This document shows positions 7,596 through 15,898 of a stretch of 64,000 nucleotides of DNA, in pieces. The DNA lies in contig NZ_FUYZ01000003.1 of the NCBI RefSeq assembly GCF_900167905.1, positions 1-64,000 of the forward strand. The letters run 5' to 3'. The number at the start of each line of letters is the position of its first letter. Within the stretch, counting starts at the first letter, position 1. Under the pieces are notes generated by a model. It ran no database searches and was not told where the DNA came from. It worked only from the letters and a program-made list of their open reading frames with translations. This DNA comes from Soonwooa buanensis. Lineage in GTDB: Bacteria > Bacteroidota > Bacteroidia > Flavobacteriales > Weeksellaceae. A program made the position numbers and the translations under genes.

Positions 7596-9167
7596 TTATG
7601 CAAAGTCTTTATTGTAAAATGCACCTTTATTTTGTTTCATTTCTAAAGATTGGTCGATAATAAGTCCCGAAACGCTAACAAGATTTCTAAGCTCTGAAAG
7701 TTGCGGCGAAAGAATAGAGTAGTTGTACAATTCGCTTACCGCTTCGGAAATATCTTGATGTTTTTTCTTTGCAATTTTTAGACGTTCGTTGCTTCTAACA
7801 ATACTTACCAAATCGCTCATCATTTCTTGAAGTTGTTTTCTGAGATAAGTTACCAAAACCATTTCATCCATTATTTTCATGCCATCTTCATTCCACTCGG
7901 GGATGGCTTTTAGATCATCGAAGTTGAAATTATTCTCTTCAAGCAAAGTCATGGATTTCAAAGCGGCATTATGCCCGAAAACTAAACCTTCTAGTAACGA
8001 ATTGGATGCTAGTCTATTAGCGCCATGAAGTCCAGAGTTGGTACATTCTCCAACAGCAAAAAGATTTCTGATAGACGATTGTCCATCTTTATCAATGTTA
8101 ATGCCGCCCATCAAATAATGTGCAGCAGGAACTACCGGAATCAGTTGTTTGAAAGGATCAATACCTTCGCTCAGACATTTATTATAGATGTTTGGGAAAT
8201 GTTTCATGAATTTTTCCTTGTCCATTTCGCGACAATCAAGGCCAACATATTCGTCACCTGAGGTTTTCATTTCGTTGTCAATCGCACGAGCAACGATGTC
8301 ACGAGAAGCCAATTCTTCACGCGGATCGTATTTTTGCATAAAAGGTTTTCCGTTCTTGGTGCGAAGTTTTGCGCCATCACCACGAACAGCTTCCGAAATC
8401 AAAAATAACATTCCGTCAAGCTTCGAATACAGCGCTGTTGGATGGAATTGATAATATTGCATATTGCTAACTTTGCCGTAAGCTCTTGCTACAAAGGCAA
8501 TTCCGTCGCCTGTTGCGATAATTGGATTAGTCGTATTTTTATAAACGTGACCAGCACCACCCGTCGCCACCAAAGTTATTTTCGCAGTTATTTTTTTGAT
8601 TTGTTTTTGCTTTTCGTCCAAGATATAAGCGCCGTAACAATGGATGTTTTCTGGATCCAACTCTTTTCCTGGAACGTGATGTTGCGTCAACAAGTCGATC
8701 ACATAATGATATGGAAGGATTTCGATATTTGGAGAATTACGCGCCGTTTCCAAAAGAGCACGTTCGATTTCAAAACCAGTGATGTCTTTGTGATGGACAA
8801 TTCTATTTTCGGTATGACCGCCTTCGCGTCCAAGTGCAAATTTTCCGTTTTCTTGATCAAATTTTGCGCCCCATTCAACGATTTCGTTAAAACGTTTTGG
8901 CGCTTCTTCCACCACCATTTTTACAACGTCGGGATCGTTTTCTCCATCACCAGCACGTATCGTATCGTCAATATGTTTTTGGAAGTTATCGTTCTGAAAA
9001 TCAGTGACTACAGCGAGTCCGCCTTGCGCGTACTTCGTATTGCTTTCATCTTCGTCTGCCTTGGTGACAATCATTATTTTGGTGTCTGGCAACTTCTCCG
9101 AAATTTTTATAGCATAGGACAATCCAGAAATGCCCGATCCTATTACTAAAACATCCGTTTTTATCAT
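7596..9167 (-). CDS. nadB: L-aspartate oxidase
   Basis: The 523-residue flavoprotein oxidises L-aspartate to iminoaspartate, the first step of de novo NAD synthesis. The N-terminus carries the FAD dinucleotide-binding motif GSGISGLS (near residues 10-17). Other signatures are TKYAQGGLA, the HTENRIVHHKD substrate region, the FHPTAL motif with SEAVRGDGA, and the C-terminal FAD loop AVGECTNSGLHGANRLASNSLLE. The NRLASNSLLE form and the overall length separate it from fumarate reductase/succinate dehydrogenase flavoproteins. It sits directly upstream of nadC and 17 bases downstream of a nitroreductase gene. Confidence 0.96.
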   Translation of the reverse strand: MIKTDVLVIGSGISGLSYAIKISEKLPDTKIMIVTKADEDESNTKYAQGGLAVVTDFQNDNFQKHIDDTIRAGDGENDPDVVKMVVEEAPKRFNEIVEWGAKFDQENGKFALGREGGHTENRIVHHKDITGFEIERALLETARNSPNIEILPYHYVIDLLTQHHVPGKELDPENIHCYGAYILDEKQKQIKKITAKITLVATGGAGHVYKNTTNPIIATGDGIAFVARAYGKVSNMQYYQFHPTALYSKLDGMLFLISEAVRGDGAKLRTKNGKPFMQKYDPREELASRDIVARAIDNEMKTSGDEYVGLDCREMDKEKFMKHFPNIYNKCLSEGIDPFKQLIPVVPAAHYLMGGINIDKDGQSSIRNLFAVGECTNSGLHGANRLASNSLLEGLVFGHNAALKSMTLLEENNFNFDDLKAIPEWNEDGMKIMDEMVLVTYLRKQLQEMMSDLVSIVRSNERLKIAKKKHQDISEAVSELYNYSILSPQLSELRNLVSVSGLIIDQSLEMKQNKGAFYNKDFA

Positions 9168-9184
9168 ATTGTTTTGTGCTAGTT

Positions 9185-9811
9185 TTAAATAAATTTAATA
9201 AATTTTTCGACAGGTTTTCTAACTTTTTTCAAATGCTGAAACCCATCATCATCAGCTCTTTTTCCTAAAGTCAAAACCACCGCAACGCGTTCTTCTTCCA
9301 TATTTAATTCCAAAAGTTCTGACAAAACATCGTGTCGAAAGCCTTCCATCGGACAAGTGTCAACACCTTCTTCTGCAGCAGCGACAATCATGGTTCCAAG
9401 AAGTATATAAGCTTGTTTTTCAGACCAATGTCTTAGGTCAATTTCAGTATGGCTCGAAGTGTATTGTTCGATGTTTTTTCTAAACGCGGCAAGTATTTCC
9501 AAATCGATATTTCGTTCCTTAGAGATGTGCGAAAAGTAGCCGTCAACGTATTCCGAATCGATTTTCGTTTTCGAAACAATCGCAACAACATGCGAACAAG
9601 TGCTCACTTGCGACTTGTTATAAAAAGCAGGCATTATCTTTTCTTTCTGCGCATCAGATTCGATAACAATCAATTTGTAAGGCTGCAACCCCAGCGAACT
9701 TACCGACAGTCGCCCCGCTTCCAAAATATTTTGCAAGGATTTCGAATCGATTTTTTCACCACTAAATTTCTTTACAGAATAGCGCCAAGCCAAAGCCTCT
9801 AGATAATTCAT
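9185..9811 (-). CDS. Nitroreductase-family NAD(P)H-dependent oxidoreductase
   Basis: The 208-residue protein starting at 9811 (MNYLEALAWRYSVKKF) has the FMN-binding Arg/Ser pair of nitroreductases near the N-terminus (RYSVKKFSGEKI), the SSLGLQPYKLIVI segment, and the C-terminal CPMEGFRHDVL block. Such homodimeric flavoproteins reduce nitroaromatics or quinones; the physiological substrate is unknown. The frame is open 20 codons further upstream, but the family N-terminus begins at the Met chosen here. With 17 bases to nadB it probably forms an operon with nadB-nadC. Confidence 0.88.
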   Translation of the reverse strand: MNYLEALAWRYSVKKFSGEKIDSKSLQNILEAGRLSVSSLGLQPYKLIVIESDAQKEKIMPAFYNKSQVSTCSHVVAIVSKTKIDSEYVDGYFSHISKERNIDLEILAAFRKNIEQYTSSHTEIDLRHWSEKQAYILLGTMIVAAAEEGVDTCPMEGFRHDVLSELLELNMEEERVAVVLTLGKRADDDGFQHLKKVRKPVEKFIKFI

Positions 9812-9863
9812 GTAACAAAGATAATCAACCATCTTCAAAATTAATTCTAAAGTTTTGTTAATT

Positions 9864-9967
9864 AGGAGCAATTCCAGCTTTCACTAGTCGCTATCTTGTA
9901 TTTTCCAAAGCTTTTGCCTTTACAAAATACAAGATGAGCTCCAACATGCCGTTCAATCTGGGCTAGG
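9864..9967. repeat. REP-like structured intergenic repeat
   Basis: The 192-base gap between the nitroreductase and rnhA holds a strong hairpin: a 12-bp perfect inverted repeat (ATCTTGTATTTT at 9893-9904, AAAATACAAGAT at 9924-9935) around a 19-base loop. It is flanked by GAGC/CAACA words and ends in GGGCTAGG. The AGCTCCAACA word (9938-9947) also occurs in the repeats at 29.3 and 58.6 kb. The layout resembles REP-like elements I associate with flavobacterial intergenic regions. A 73-codon frame crosses it and is best regarded as spurious. Confidence 0.6.
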
Positions 9968-10003
9968 AGATTAGGTTTCCAAAGAAGATTTTCGGAACAG
10001 AAT

Positions 10004-10480
10004 TTAGAATAATCCGCCTTTGTTTTGATTTTCAAAAAAATCGTCGATTTGTAGATTTGCGCCTTGCGAAGCTTTAACAGCAAGTTGATCGACCAATTCG
10101 TTTTCCGCGTGTCCAGCGTGACCTTTTATCCAATGGAATTTCGGAGAATGTGTTTTAAGAAAAGGAATTAAAGCTTGCCAAAGATCAGGGTTTTTCACAT
10201 TTTTCCAACCACGTTTTACCCAACCAGCTATCCAGTTTTGGTTAATCGCGTCCGATACATATTTACTATCGGTAAAGATATGGATGTCGTGCCCTTCGTC
10301 TTTTATTTTGGAAAGAGCCACAACAACAGCCATCAATTCCATACGATTGTTGGTCGTTAGTCGGAAGCCGGCCGAAAAATGTTTTTGATATTGTTTCTCG
10401 GGGACGCGCATCAAGATTCCGAATCCGCCTTTTCCGGGATTGCCACTACATGCACCGTCGGTAAAAATTTCGATTTTCAA
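10004..10480 (-). CDS. rnhA: Ribonuclease HI
   Basis: The 158-residue endonuclease degrades RNA in RNA-DNA hybrids, removing primers and R-loops. The catalytic acidic residues are all present: D8 (FTDGACSGNPG), E48 (NRMEL), D71 (FTDSKYV) and D131 (ELVDQLA). The HAGHAEN loop (H121-H124) contains the catalytic His. The basic protrusion (WVKRGWKNVKNPDLW) typical of bacterial RNase HI is also present. It lies 10 bases downstream of dnaB on the same strand, a sensible replication-linked pair. Confidence 0.96.
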   Translation of the reverse strand: MKIEIFTDGACSGNPGKGGFGILMRVPEKQYQKHFSAGFRLTTNNRMELMAVVVALSKIKDEGHDIHIFTDSKYVSDAINQNWIAGWVKRGWKNVKNPDLWQALIPFLKTHSPKFHWIKGHAGHAENELVDQLAVKASQGANLQIDDFFENQNKGGLF

Positions 10481-10490
10481 ACTCTAAATT

Positions 10491-12110
10491 TTAGAAAGGC
10501 ATTTCATCATCATCGTCATCGTTCATTGCAGAACCAGAAACTTGTCCGCTAGAAGGTGTCGGCGGACCAAAAACAGAATTAGGATCACCAGTTACAGTAA
10601 TTTTAGCAAAATCCGGAGCTTCAAAAGCGCCACCGCCAAATCCTCCACCGCTAGGCGATGGTGCACCACCACCAAATCCTCCATAATAAGAATTGCCTAA
10701 AGTTTCTAAATCTGCAAACTTACCAATATGTTTATGGAATGCTAATCTAACATCGGCTGTTGCACCGTTACGGTGTTTTGCGATGATAATCTCGGCTTGG
10801 TTTTCGGTTTGTGTTTCTGCACCTTCTTCGTCATTATCCCAAACAGCAATTTTGTAATACTCAGGACGGAAAATAAAAGATACAATATCGGCATCCTGCT
10901 CAATCGCTCCAGATTCTCTAAGATCCGAAAGCATTGGACGCTTTCCTGGACGCGTTTCCACAGTTCTTGATAACTGCGAAAGTGCAATCACTGGGACGTT
11001 AAGTTCTTTTGCAATCGCTTTTAAAGATCGAGAAATCATTGCAATTTCTTGTTCACGGTTTCCACCTCCTTTTCCAGAACTTGCTGTCATCAGCTGAAGA
11101 TAATCGACCATGATAATCCTAACGCCATGTTGCATTACAAGACGTCGGCATTTTGCACGGAAGTCAAAAATCGAAAGCGATGGCGTTTCATCAATGAAAA
11201 GAGGTGCATTTTCCAAAGCCGAGACATTGGTAAAAAGGCTGCTCCATTCTTGATCGGACAAAGTTCCTTTCCTTAAATTTTCTGAAGAAATCCCAGTTTC
11301 TGAAGCGATCATCCTTGTGATCAACTGTACAGACGCCATCTCCAGAGAGAAAAGCGCAAGTGGAATATTGTTATCAACCGTGATGTTTCTCGCCATCGAA
11401 AGAATAAAAGCAGTTTTACCCATCGCAGGACGTGCTGCAATAATGATAAGGTCGGAATTTTGCCAACCTCCCGTTTCTTTATCCAAAGCTGTGAATCCTG
11501 ATGGTACACCAGAAAGCCCTTCTTTATCTTTAAGCGATTTAATCTTGTCAATCGCTTCTTTTACCAAAGAGTTTGCGGTGTCGAATCCTTTTTTAATCGT
11601 TCCGTTGGTAATTTCGAAAAAGGATTGTTCGGCTTTGTCAAGAAGTTCGAAGACGTCAGTTGATTCTTTATAAGAAGTATCGATAACGTTAGCCGAAACA
11701 TTAATTAGTGAACGAAGAATATATTTTTCCAAAATCACACGAACGTGATATTCGATGTGTGCAGACGAGCTGACACCCAAAGTCAAGTCGATGATGTAAT
11801 GGTCGCCACCTGCCAGATTTAGTTTTTCAGTTCTTTTTAACTCCTGAATAACCGTCATCATATCGATCGGCGAGTTGCTTTCGTATAGTTTTAAAATGGC
11901 AGAAAATATCGTCTGATGTCGAGGATCGTAAAAAACTTCGGGCGTTAGTAAGTCAATAGAGTGGTCAAGCCCTTTTCTATCAATTAAAAAAGTACCGATA
12001 ACAAGTTTTTCAAAATCAACAGCATTAGGTGGCATTTTGCCATCAGAAATCGATAATTCTTTAGCAAAATTGCCTTGTGTAAGCGACGATAAGGTTTCTT
12101 TCTGAGCCAT
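10491..12110 (-). CDS. dnaB: Replicative DNA helicase DnaB
   Basis: The 539-residue protein has an N-terminal DnaB domain (about 25-125, including FYDPRHQTIFSAI and ldlTLGVSSSAHIEYHV), a linker, and the RecA-like ATPase domain from about 185. Walker A is ARPAMGKTAF, Walker B is RIIMVDYLQLM, and SQLSRTVETRPGKRP and DLRESGAIEQDAD are helicase core motifs. The C-terminus is extended by a Gly-rich stretch and an acidic tail ending DDDDDEMPF, reminiscent of the acidic tips that bind partner proteins in SSB; that role is inference. The hexamer unwinds DNA at the replication fork. No intein is present. Confidence 0.96.
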   Translation of the reverse strand: MAQKETLSSLTQGNFAKELSISDGKMPPNAVDFEKLVIGTFLIDRKGLDHSIDLLTPEVFYDPRHQTIFSAILKLYESNSPIDMMTVIQELKRTEKLNLAGGDHYIIDLTLGVSSSAHIEYHVRVILEKYILRSLINVSANVIDTSYKESTDVFELLDKAEQSFFEITNGTIKKGFDTANSLVKEAIDKIKSLKDKEGLSGVPSGFTALDKETGGWQNSDLIIIAARPAMGKTAFILSMARNITVDNNIPLALFSLEMASVQLITRMIASETGISSENLRKGTLSDQEWSSLFTNVSALENAPLFIDETPSLSIFDFRAKCRRLVMQHGVRIIMVDYLQLMTASSGKGGGNREQEIAMISRSLKAIAKELNVPVIALSQLSRTVETRPGKRPMLSDLRESGAIEQDADIVSFIFRPEYYKIAVWDNDEEGAETQTENQAEIIIAKHRNGATADVRLAFHKHIGKFADLETLGNSYYGGFGGGAPSPSGGGFGGGAFEAPDFAKITVTGDPNSVFGPPTPSSGQVSGSAMNDDDDDEMPF

Positions 12111-12311
12111 TTTACAAAGATAGAGCTTTTAAAAATTGTGTAAAATCAAGTTCTTCACAAAAAATTGTAAAAGTGATAAAAGTCTTTTGTTAAAGGAGTT
12201 TTTGATGTTGATAACTTAAATTTTAACCAAGTTTTAATCTCGAAACTGTAACAATGTTGCATTTAATTCAACTAAATTTATATACGAGTTTTTATTTTAA
12301 ATCTTACTGAT

Positions 12312-13778
12312 ATGATCAAACGTTTTGCAGTTTTAGAATTCAGGAACTTTATGCGATCCAGCAGTTTTGCCTCCAATCTTGTGATGAAGATTTTGCAAGC
12401 GATGCTTATTGTGTATTTTCTGATAGCATTTGTTGGGGTTAGCGTTGCGGCTTTTTATTATCCAAAAGAAAAACTTCTGACAGATCCTCTGTATTTTGTT
12501 GGACAGTTTTTGTTGTATGCTTTTTTGGCGGATGTGTTTTTGAGATACTTTGTGCAGCAGATGCCGACGCAGAATATCAAGGCTTTTTTAACCATGAATA
12601 TTCCTAAAAATACGGTGGTGAAATATCTAATTTCGAAGACATTTTTGTCATTTTTTACTTGGGGAAATGCCTTTCTGTACGTCCCGTTTGTAGTTTTATT
12701 ATTGATAAATGGTTACAGTATTATAGGAAGTTTGGCGTGGCTATTTGCTATTATGTGTCTGTACTTTATCAGCAATCTCATTAATATTTTAATGAACGGT
12801 AAAGACATTATTGCTTACATCATTGGAGGATCTTTGTTGGTTTTGGCGACTTTAGATTATTATGGAATTATCAATTTTCGATATTTTTCTGGGCAATTAT
12901 TTTACTCGTTTTACACAAAACCTTGGCTTTGTATTGTTCCGGTTTTGATATTTATTCCTTTATTGTTTTTGGTTTTTAAACAAATTAAATCCAATTTTTA
13001 TCTTGATAAAGGTCTTGAATTAAAAAAAGAAGAAGGTCAAACCGAGAATATTCAATTCTTGAATAGATTTGGGATTATGGGAACTTTTCTTAACAACGAC
13101 ATCCGAATGCTGAAACGTAGCAAAGCTGCAAAATCTGTAGCAATGGGCGGATTTTTATTTTTGTTTTACGGATTATTGATGTTTGCAAGTCCAACTTACA
13201 AAACGCCAACAATGATGATGTTTCTAGGGATTTTTGTGACGGGCGGCTTCCAAATGTTGTTTGGTCAAAAAGTGCCGTCTTTCGATAGCTCATATTATCC
13301 GTTGATGATGACGTTAAATGTCCCTTACAAAGATTATCTAAAAGCAAAATGGTGGCTCGTAAATATTGTGACTTTTGTGTCGATGATTTTCGCTTTATTT
13401 TATGCATATTTCGGTTGGGAAGTTTATTTCACCTTCTTTGCGGCTGGACTTTATAATATCGGCGTTAACTCACAAGTGACGCTGCTTTCGGGTGCGTTTA
13501 ACAAAAATCCTATCGATCTTAATGCCGCAAAAAAATCGATGGGACAACAGAATAATTTTAGTTTTAAAAATATATTGTTAGCGATTCCGAAAATGGCATT
13601 GCCAATGTTAATCTATGGTGTAACAAGTACGTTTTTCGGGACAGTTGCCGCCGTTGCCGCGATTGCAATACTTGGTGTTATTGGATTTTTGATTCGTGAA
13701 AAAATATTCGATTACATCGTTCGACTTTACAAAAAGGAAAAATACGACACTTTAACCGCTTTCAAAAAAACAACTTAA
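12312..13778 (+). CDS. DUF5687 family ABC-type membrane protein
   Basis: This 488-residue protein has roughly ten to twelve hydrophobic segments and starts with a short basic cytoplasmic end (MIKRFAVLEFRNFMRSSSF). Length, hydropathy and position immediately before an ABC ATPase (12-base gap) match the DUF5687 family of Bacteroidota, presumed permease subunits of exporters. No substrate is known and none can be inferred. It starts a plus-strand run opposite the dnaB-rnhA block, with about 200 AT-rich bases between, which must contain both promoters. Confidence 0.85.
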   Translation: MIKRFAVLEFRNFMRSSSFASNLVMKILQAMLIVYFLIAFVGVSVAAFYYPKEKLLTDPLYFVGQFLLYAFLADVFLRYFVQQMPTQNIKAFLTMNIPKNTVVKYLISKTFLSFFTWGNAFLYVPFVVLLLINGYSIIGSLAWLFAIMCLYFISNLINILMNGKDIIAYIIGGSLLVLATLDYYGIINFRYFSGQLFYSFYTKPWLCIVPVLIFIPLLFLVFKQIKSNFYLDKGLELKKEEGQTENIQFLNRFGIMGTFLNNDIRMLKRSKAAKSVAMGGFLFLFYGLLMFASPTYKTPTMMMFLGIFVTGGFQMLFGQKVPSFDSSYYPLMMTLNVPYKDYLKAKWWLVNIVTFVSMIFALFYAYFGWEVYFTFFAAGLYNIGVNSQVTLLSGAFNKNPIDLNAAKKSMGQQNNFSFKNILLAIPKMALPMLIYGVTSTFFGTVAAVAAIAILGVIGFLIREKIFDYIVRLYKKEKYDTLTAFKKTT

Positions 13779-13790
13779 AAAAAGAAAATC

Positions 13791-14492
13791 ATGATATCTA
13801 TAAATAATTTATCAAAAACATACGGAGACAGAACGGTTTTAAAAATCGAAAATCTAGAATTTCCTAAAGGTCAAACGATTGGTTTGGTTGGTAATAATGG
13901 CGCAGGAAAAACAACATTATTTAGTTTGCTTTTGGACTTGATAGAAGCAACGACAGGTTCTGTGACAATTGATGGCGAAAAAGTTAACACATCCGAAAAC
14001 TGGAAAAACAAAGTGTCGGCTTTTATTGACGAAAGTTTTTTGATTGGCTATTTGACGCCAGAAGAATATTTTTATTTCTTGGGCGAATTGCGTGGACAGA
14101 ACAAAGCGAGTGTTGATGAGTTTCTTAAGCAGTTTGATGATTTTTTTAATGGAGAAATTTTAAACTCAAAAAAATATATTCGTGATCTTTCTAAAGGAAA
14201 TATGAAAAAAGTTGGGATTGTTGGTGCTTTGATTGGTAAACCAGAAATTATTGTTTTGGATGAGCCTTTTGCGAATCTCGATCCTACGACACAAATCAAA
14301 CTTAAAAATTTGGTGAGAAATTGGTCTCAAAATTCGGAGTCAACATTTTTGATTTCTAGTCACGATTTGGCGCACACCACCGAAATTTCCGAAAGAATAG
14401 TTGTTCTCAACAAAGGAGAATTGGTTCGCGATATCCAAACCTCGCCAGAAACCCTTCAAGAGTTGGAAGCTTTTTTTGCAGAAGGCCTTTAA
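13791..14492 (+). CDS. ABC transporter ATP-binding protein, partner of DUF5687 protein
   Basis: A 233-residue ATPase with all core motifs: Walker A GNNGAGKTT (about residues 35-43), signature LSKGNMKKV, Walker B IIVLDEPFANLD, and the switch His in SSHDLAHT. It lacks extra domains, so it is a stand-alone nucleotide-binding subunit, likely dimeric. It begins 12 bases after the DUF5687 gene, so the two probably form an ABC-2-like exporter. Substrate unknown. Confidence 0.93.
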   Translation: MISINNLSKTYGDRTVLKIENLEFPKGQTIGLVGNNGAGKTTLFSLLLDLIEATTGSVTIDGEKVNTSENWKNKVSAFIDESFLIGYLTPEEYFYFLGELRGQNKASVDEFLKQFDDFFNGEILNSKKYIRDLSKGNMKKVGIVGALIGKPEIIVLDEPFANLDPTTQIKLKNLVRNWSQNSESTFLISSHDLAHTTEISERIVVLNKGELVRDIQTSPETLQELEAFFAEGL

Positions 14493-14527
14493 TTTTGTTT
14501 AAAATTTAGAAAAATATTAATGAAACT

Positions 14528-14552
14528 GTAACAAAATCGAATTTTTTGTTAC
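14528..14552 (+). terminator. Hairpin between ABC ATPase and M16 peptidase genes
   Basis: GTAACAAAA (14528-14536) and TTTTGTTAC (14544-14552) are perfect inverted repeats with a loop of seven bases. The T-rich right arm could serve as a weak terminator for the ABC operon; a regulatory role for the following gene, which starts 29 bases later, is equally possible. Confidence 0.45.
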
Positions 14553-14580
14553 CTATTGAGGAGATTAACCAAAGTCAAAA

Positions 14581-15894
14581 ATGAAATTAAAATTTTTATC
14601 TACGGCGGCTTTAGCATTGACAGGAATGCTGATGAACGCGCAAGAAATCAAATTCGAGGAGTATAACCTTCCGAACGGGATGCACGTTATTTTGCATCAA
14701 GACAACTCGGCACCTGTTGTAACGACGGGCGTTATGTACCATGTTGGTGCTAAAGATGAGGAAGTTGGAAGAAGTGGTTTTGCACACTTTTTTGAGCACC
14801 TTTTATTCGAAGGGACAAAAAATATTAAAAGAGGAGATTGGTTCAAAATAGTATCATCAAACGGTGGAACTAACAATGCCAATACGACTAATGATAGAAC
14901 TTACTACTACGAAACTTTTCCTAGTAACAACTTACAATTAGGTCTTTGGATGGAAGCTGACAGATTGCGTCAGCCGATCATTAACCAAATTGGTGTTGAT
15001 ACACAACGCGAAGTTGTAAAGGAAGAAAAAAGATTGCGTATGGATAACCAACCTTACGGTAATCTTTTGACAGCTTTACAAACCAACCTTTTCGCAAAAC
15101 ATCCTTACCGTTGGACAACAATTGGTACAATGGAAGATCTTAATAGTGCGAAATTGGAAGAGTTTCAGGATTTCTTCAAAAAATATTATTCGCCAAACAA
15201 CGCAACTTTGGTTGTAGCAGGTGATTTCAAAAAAGATGAAACTAAAAAATGGATCGAAGAATATTATGGTTCTATTCCAAAAGGTCCAGAAGTTAAAAGA
15301 ACAACAATAAAAGAAGATCCAATTACGCAAGCTAAGGAAGTAACTTGGAATGATCCTAACATCCAACTTCCAGCTTATTTATTTTCTTACAGAGTGCCAG
15401 GAAGTCGTGATAAAGAATCTTATGCTTTGAGCATGCTTTCGACTTATTTATCAAATGGAAAATCATCTGTTCTTTATAAAAAATTAGTGGACCAAGAGAA
15501 GAAGGCTTTAGAAGTACAAGCGATTAACTTGGGTCTAGAAGATTATGGTATTTTCGCATTTTTTGCAATTCCGATGGGATCTACAAGCAAAGATGTTTTA
15601 CAAAAAGATATTGATGCCGAAATCGTAAAATTACAAACCAACCTTATCTCTGACGAAGATTATCAAAAACTTCAGAACATTGTTGAGAATCAGTTTGTAA
15701 ACGCAAACTCGAGCATTCAGGGGATTGCAAGTTCTTTGGCAACATACAATGTGTTATATGGCGATACTAACTTGATTAATAAACAAATTGACATCTATCG
15801 TTCTGTAACTAAAGAGGATCTAAGAAACGCAGCGAAGAAGTATCTTAATCCTAACCAAAGAGTAATCATCAATTATCTACCTGAAAAAAAATAA
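14581..15894 (+). CDS. M16-family zinc metallopeptidase (catalytic subunit)
   Basis: The 437-residue protein has a signal peptide (MKLKFLSTAALALTGMLMNAQ) and two M16 half-domains. The inverted zinc motif HxxEH is intact at H69-F-F-E-H73, with the distal ligand expected in the REVVKEEKR segment. M16 proteases such as pitrilysin-like enzymes degrade peptides inside a closed chamber; this one would act in the periplasm. It is followed after 4 bases by a second M16 protein lacking the zinc motif, the usual active/inactive pair that forms a heterodimer. Confidence 0.93.
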   Translation: MKLKFLSTAALALTGMLMNAQEIKFEEYNLPNGMHVILHQDNSAPVVTTGVMYHVGAKDEEVGRSGFAHFFEHLLFEGTKNIKRGDWFKIVSSNGGTNNANTTNDRTYYYETFPSNNLQLGLWMEADRLRQPIINQIGVDTQREVVKEEKRLRMDNQPYGNLLTALQTNLFAKHPYRWTTIGTMEDLNSAKLEEFQDFFKKYYSPNNATLVVAGDFKKDETKKWIEEYYGSIPKGPEVKRTTIKEDPITQAKEVTWNDPNIQLPAYLFSYRVPGSRDKESYALSMLSTYLSNGKSSVLYKKLVDQEKKALEVQAINLGLEDYGIFAFFAIPMGSTSKDVLQKDIDAEIVKLQTNLISDEDYQKLQNIVENQFVNANSSIQGIASSLATYNVLYGDTNLINKQIDIYRSVTKEDLRNAAKKYLNPNQRVIINYLPEKK

Positions 15895-15898
15895 TCAA

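Noticed and set aside
9862-10083. 73-codon minus-strand ORF across the gap between nitroreductase and rnhA
   Set aside because: It overlaps the rnhA coding end in another frame and runs through a structured repeat; its C-terminus is repeat-derived.
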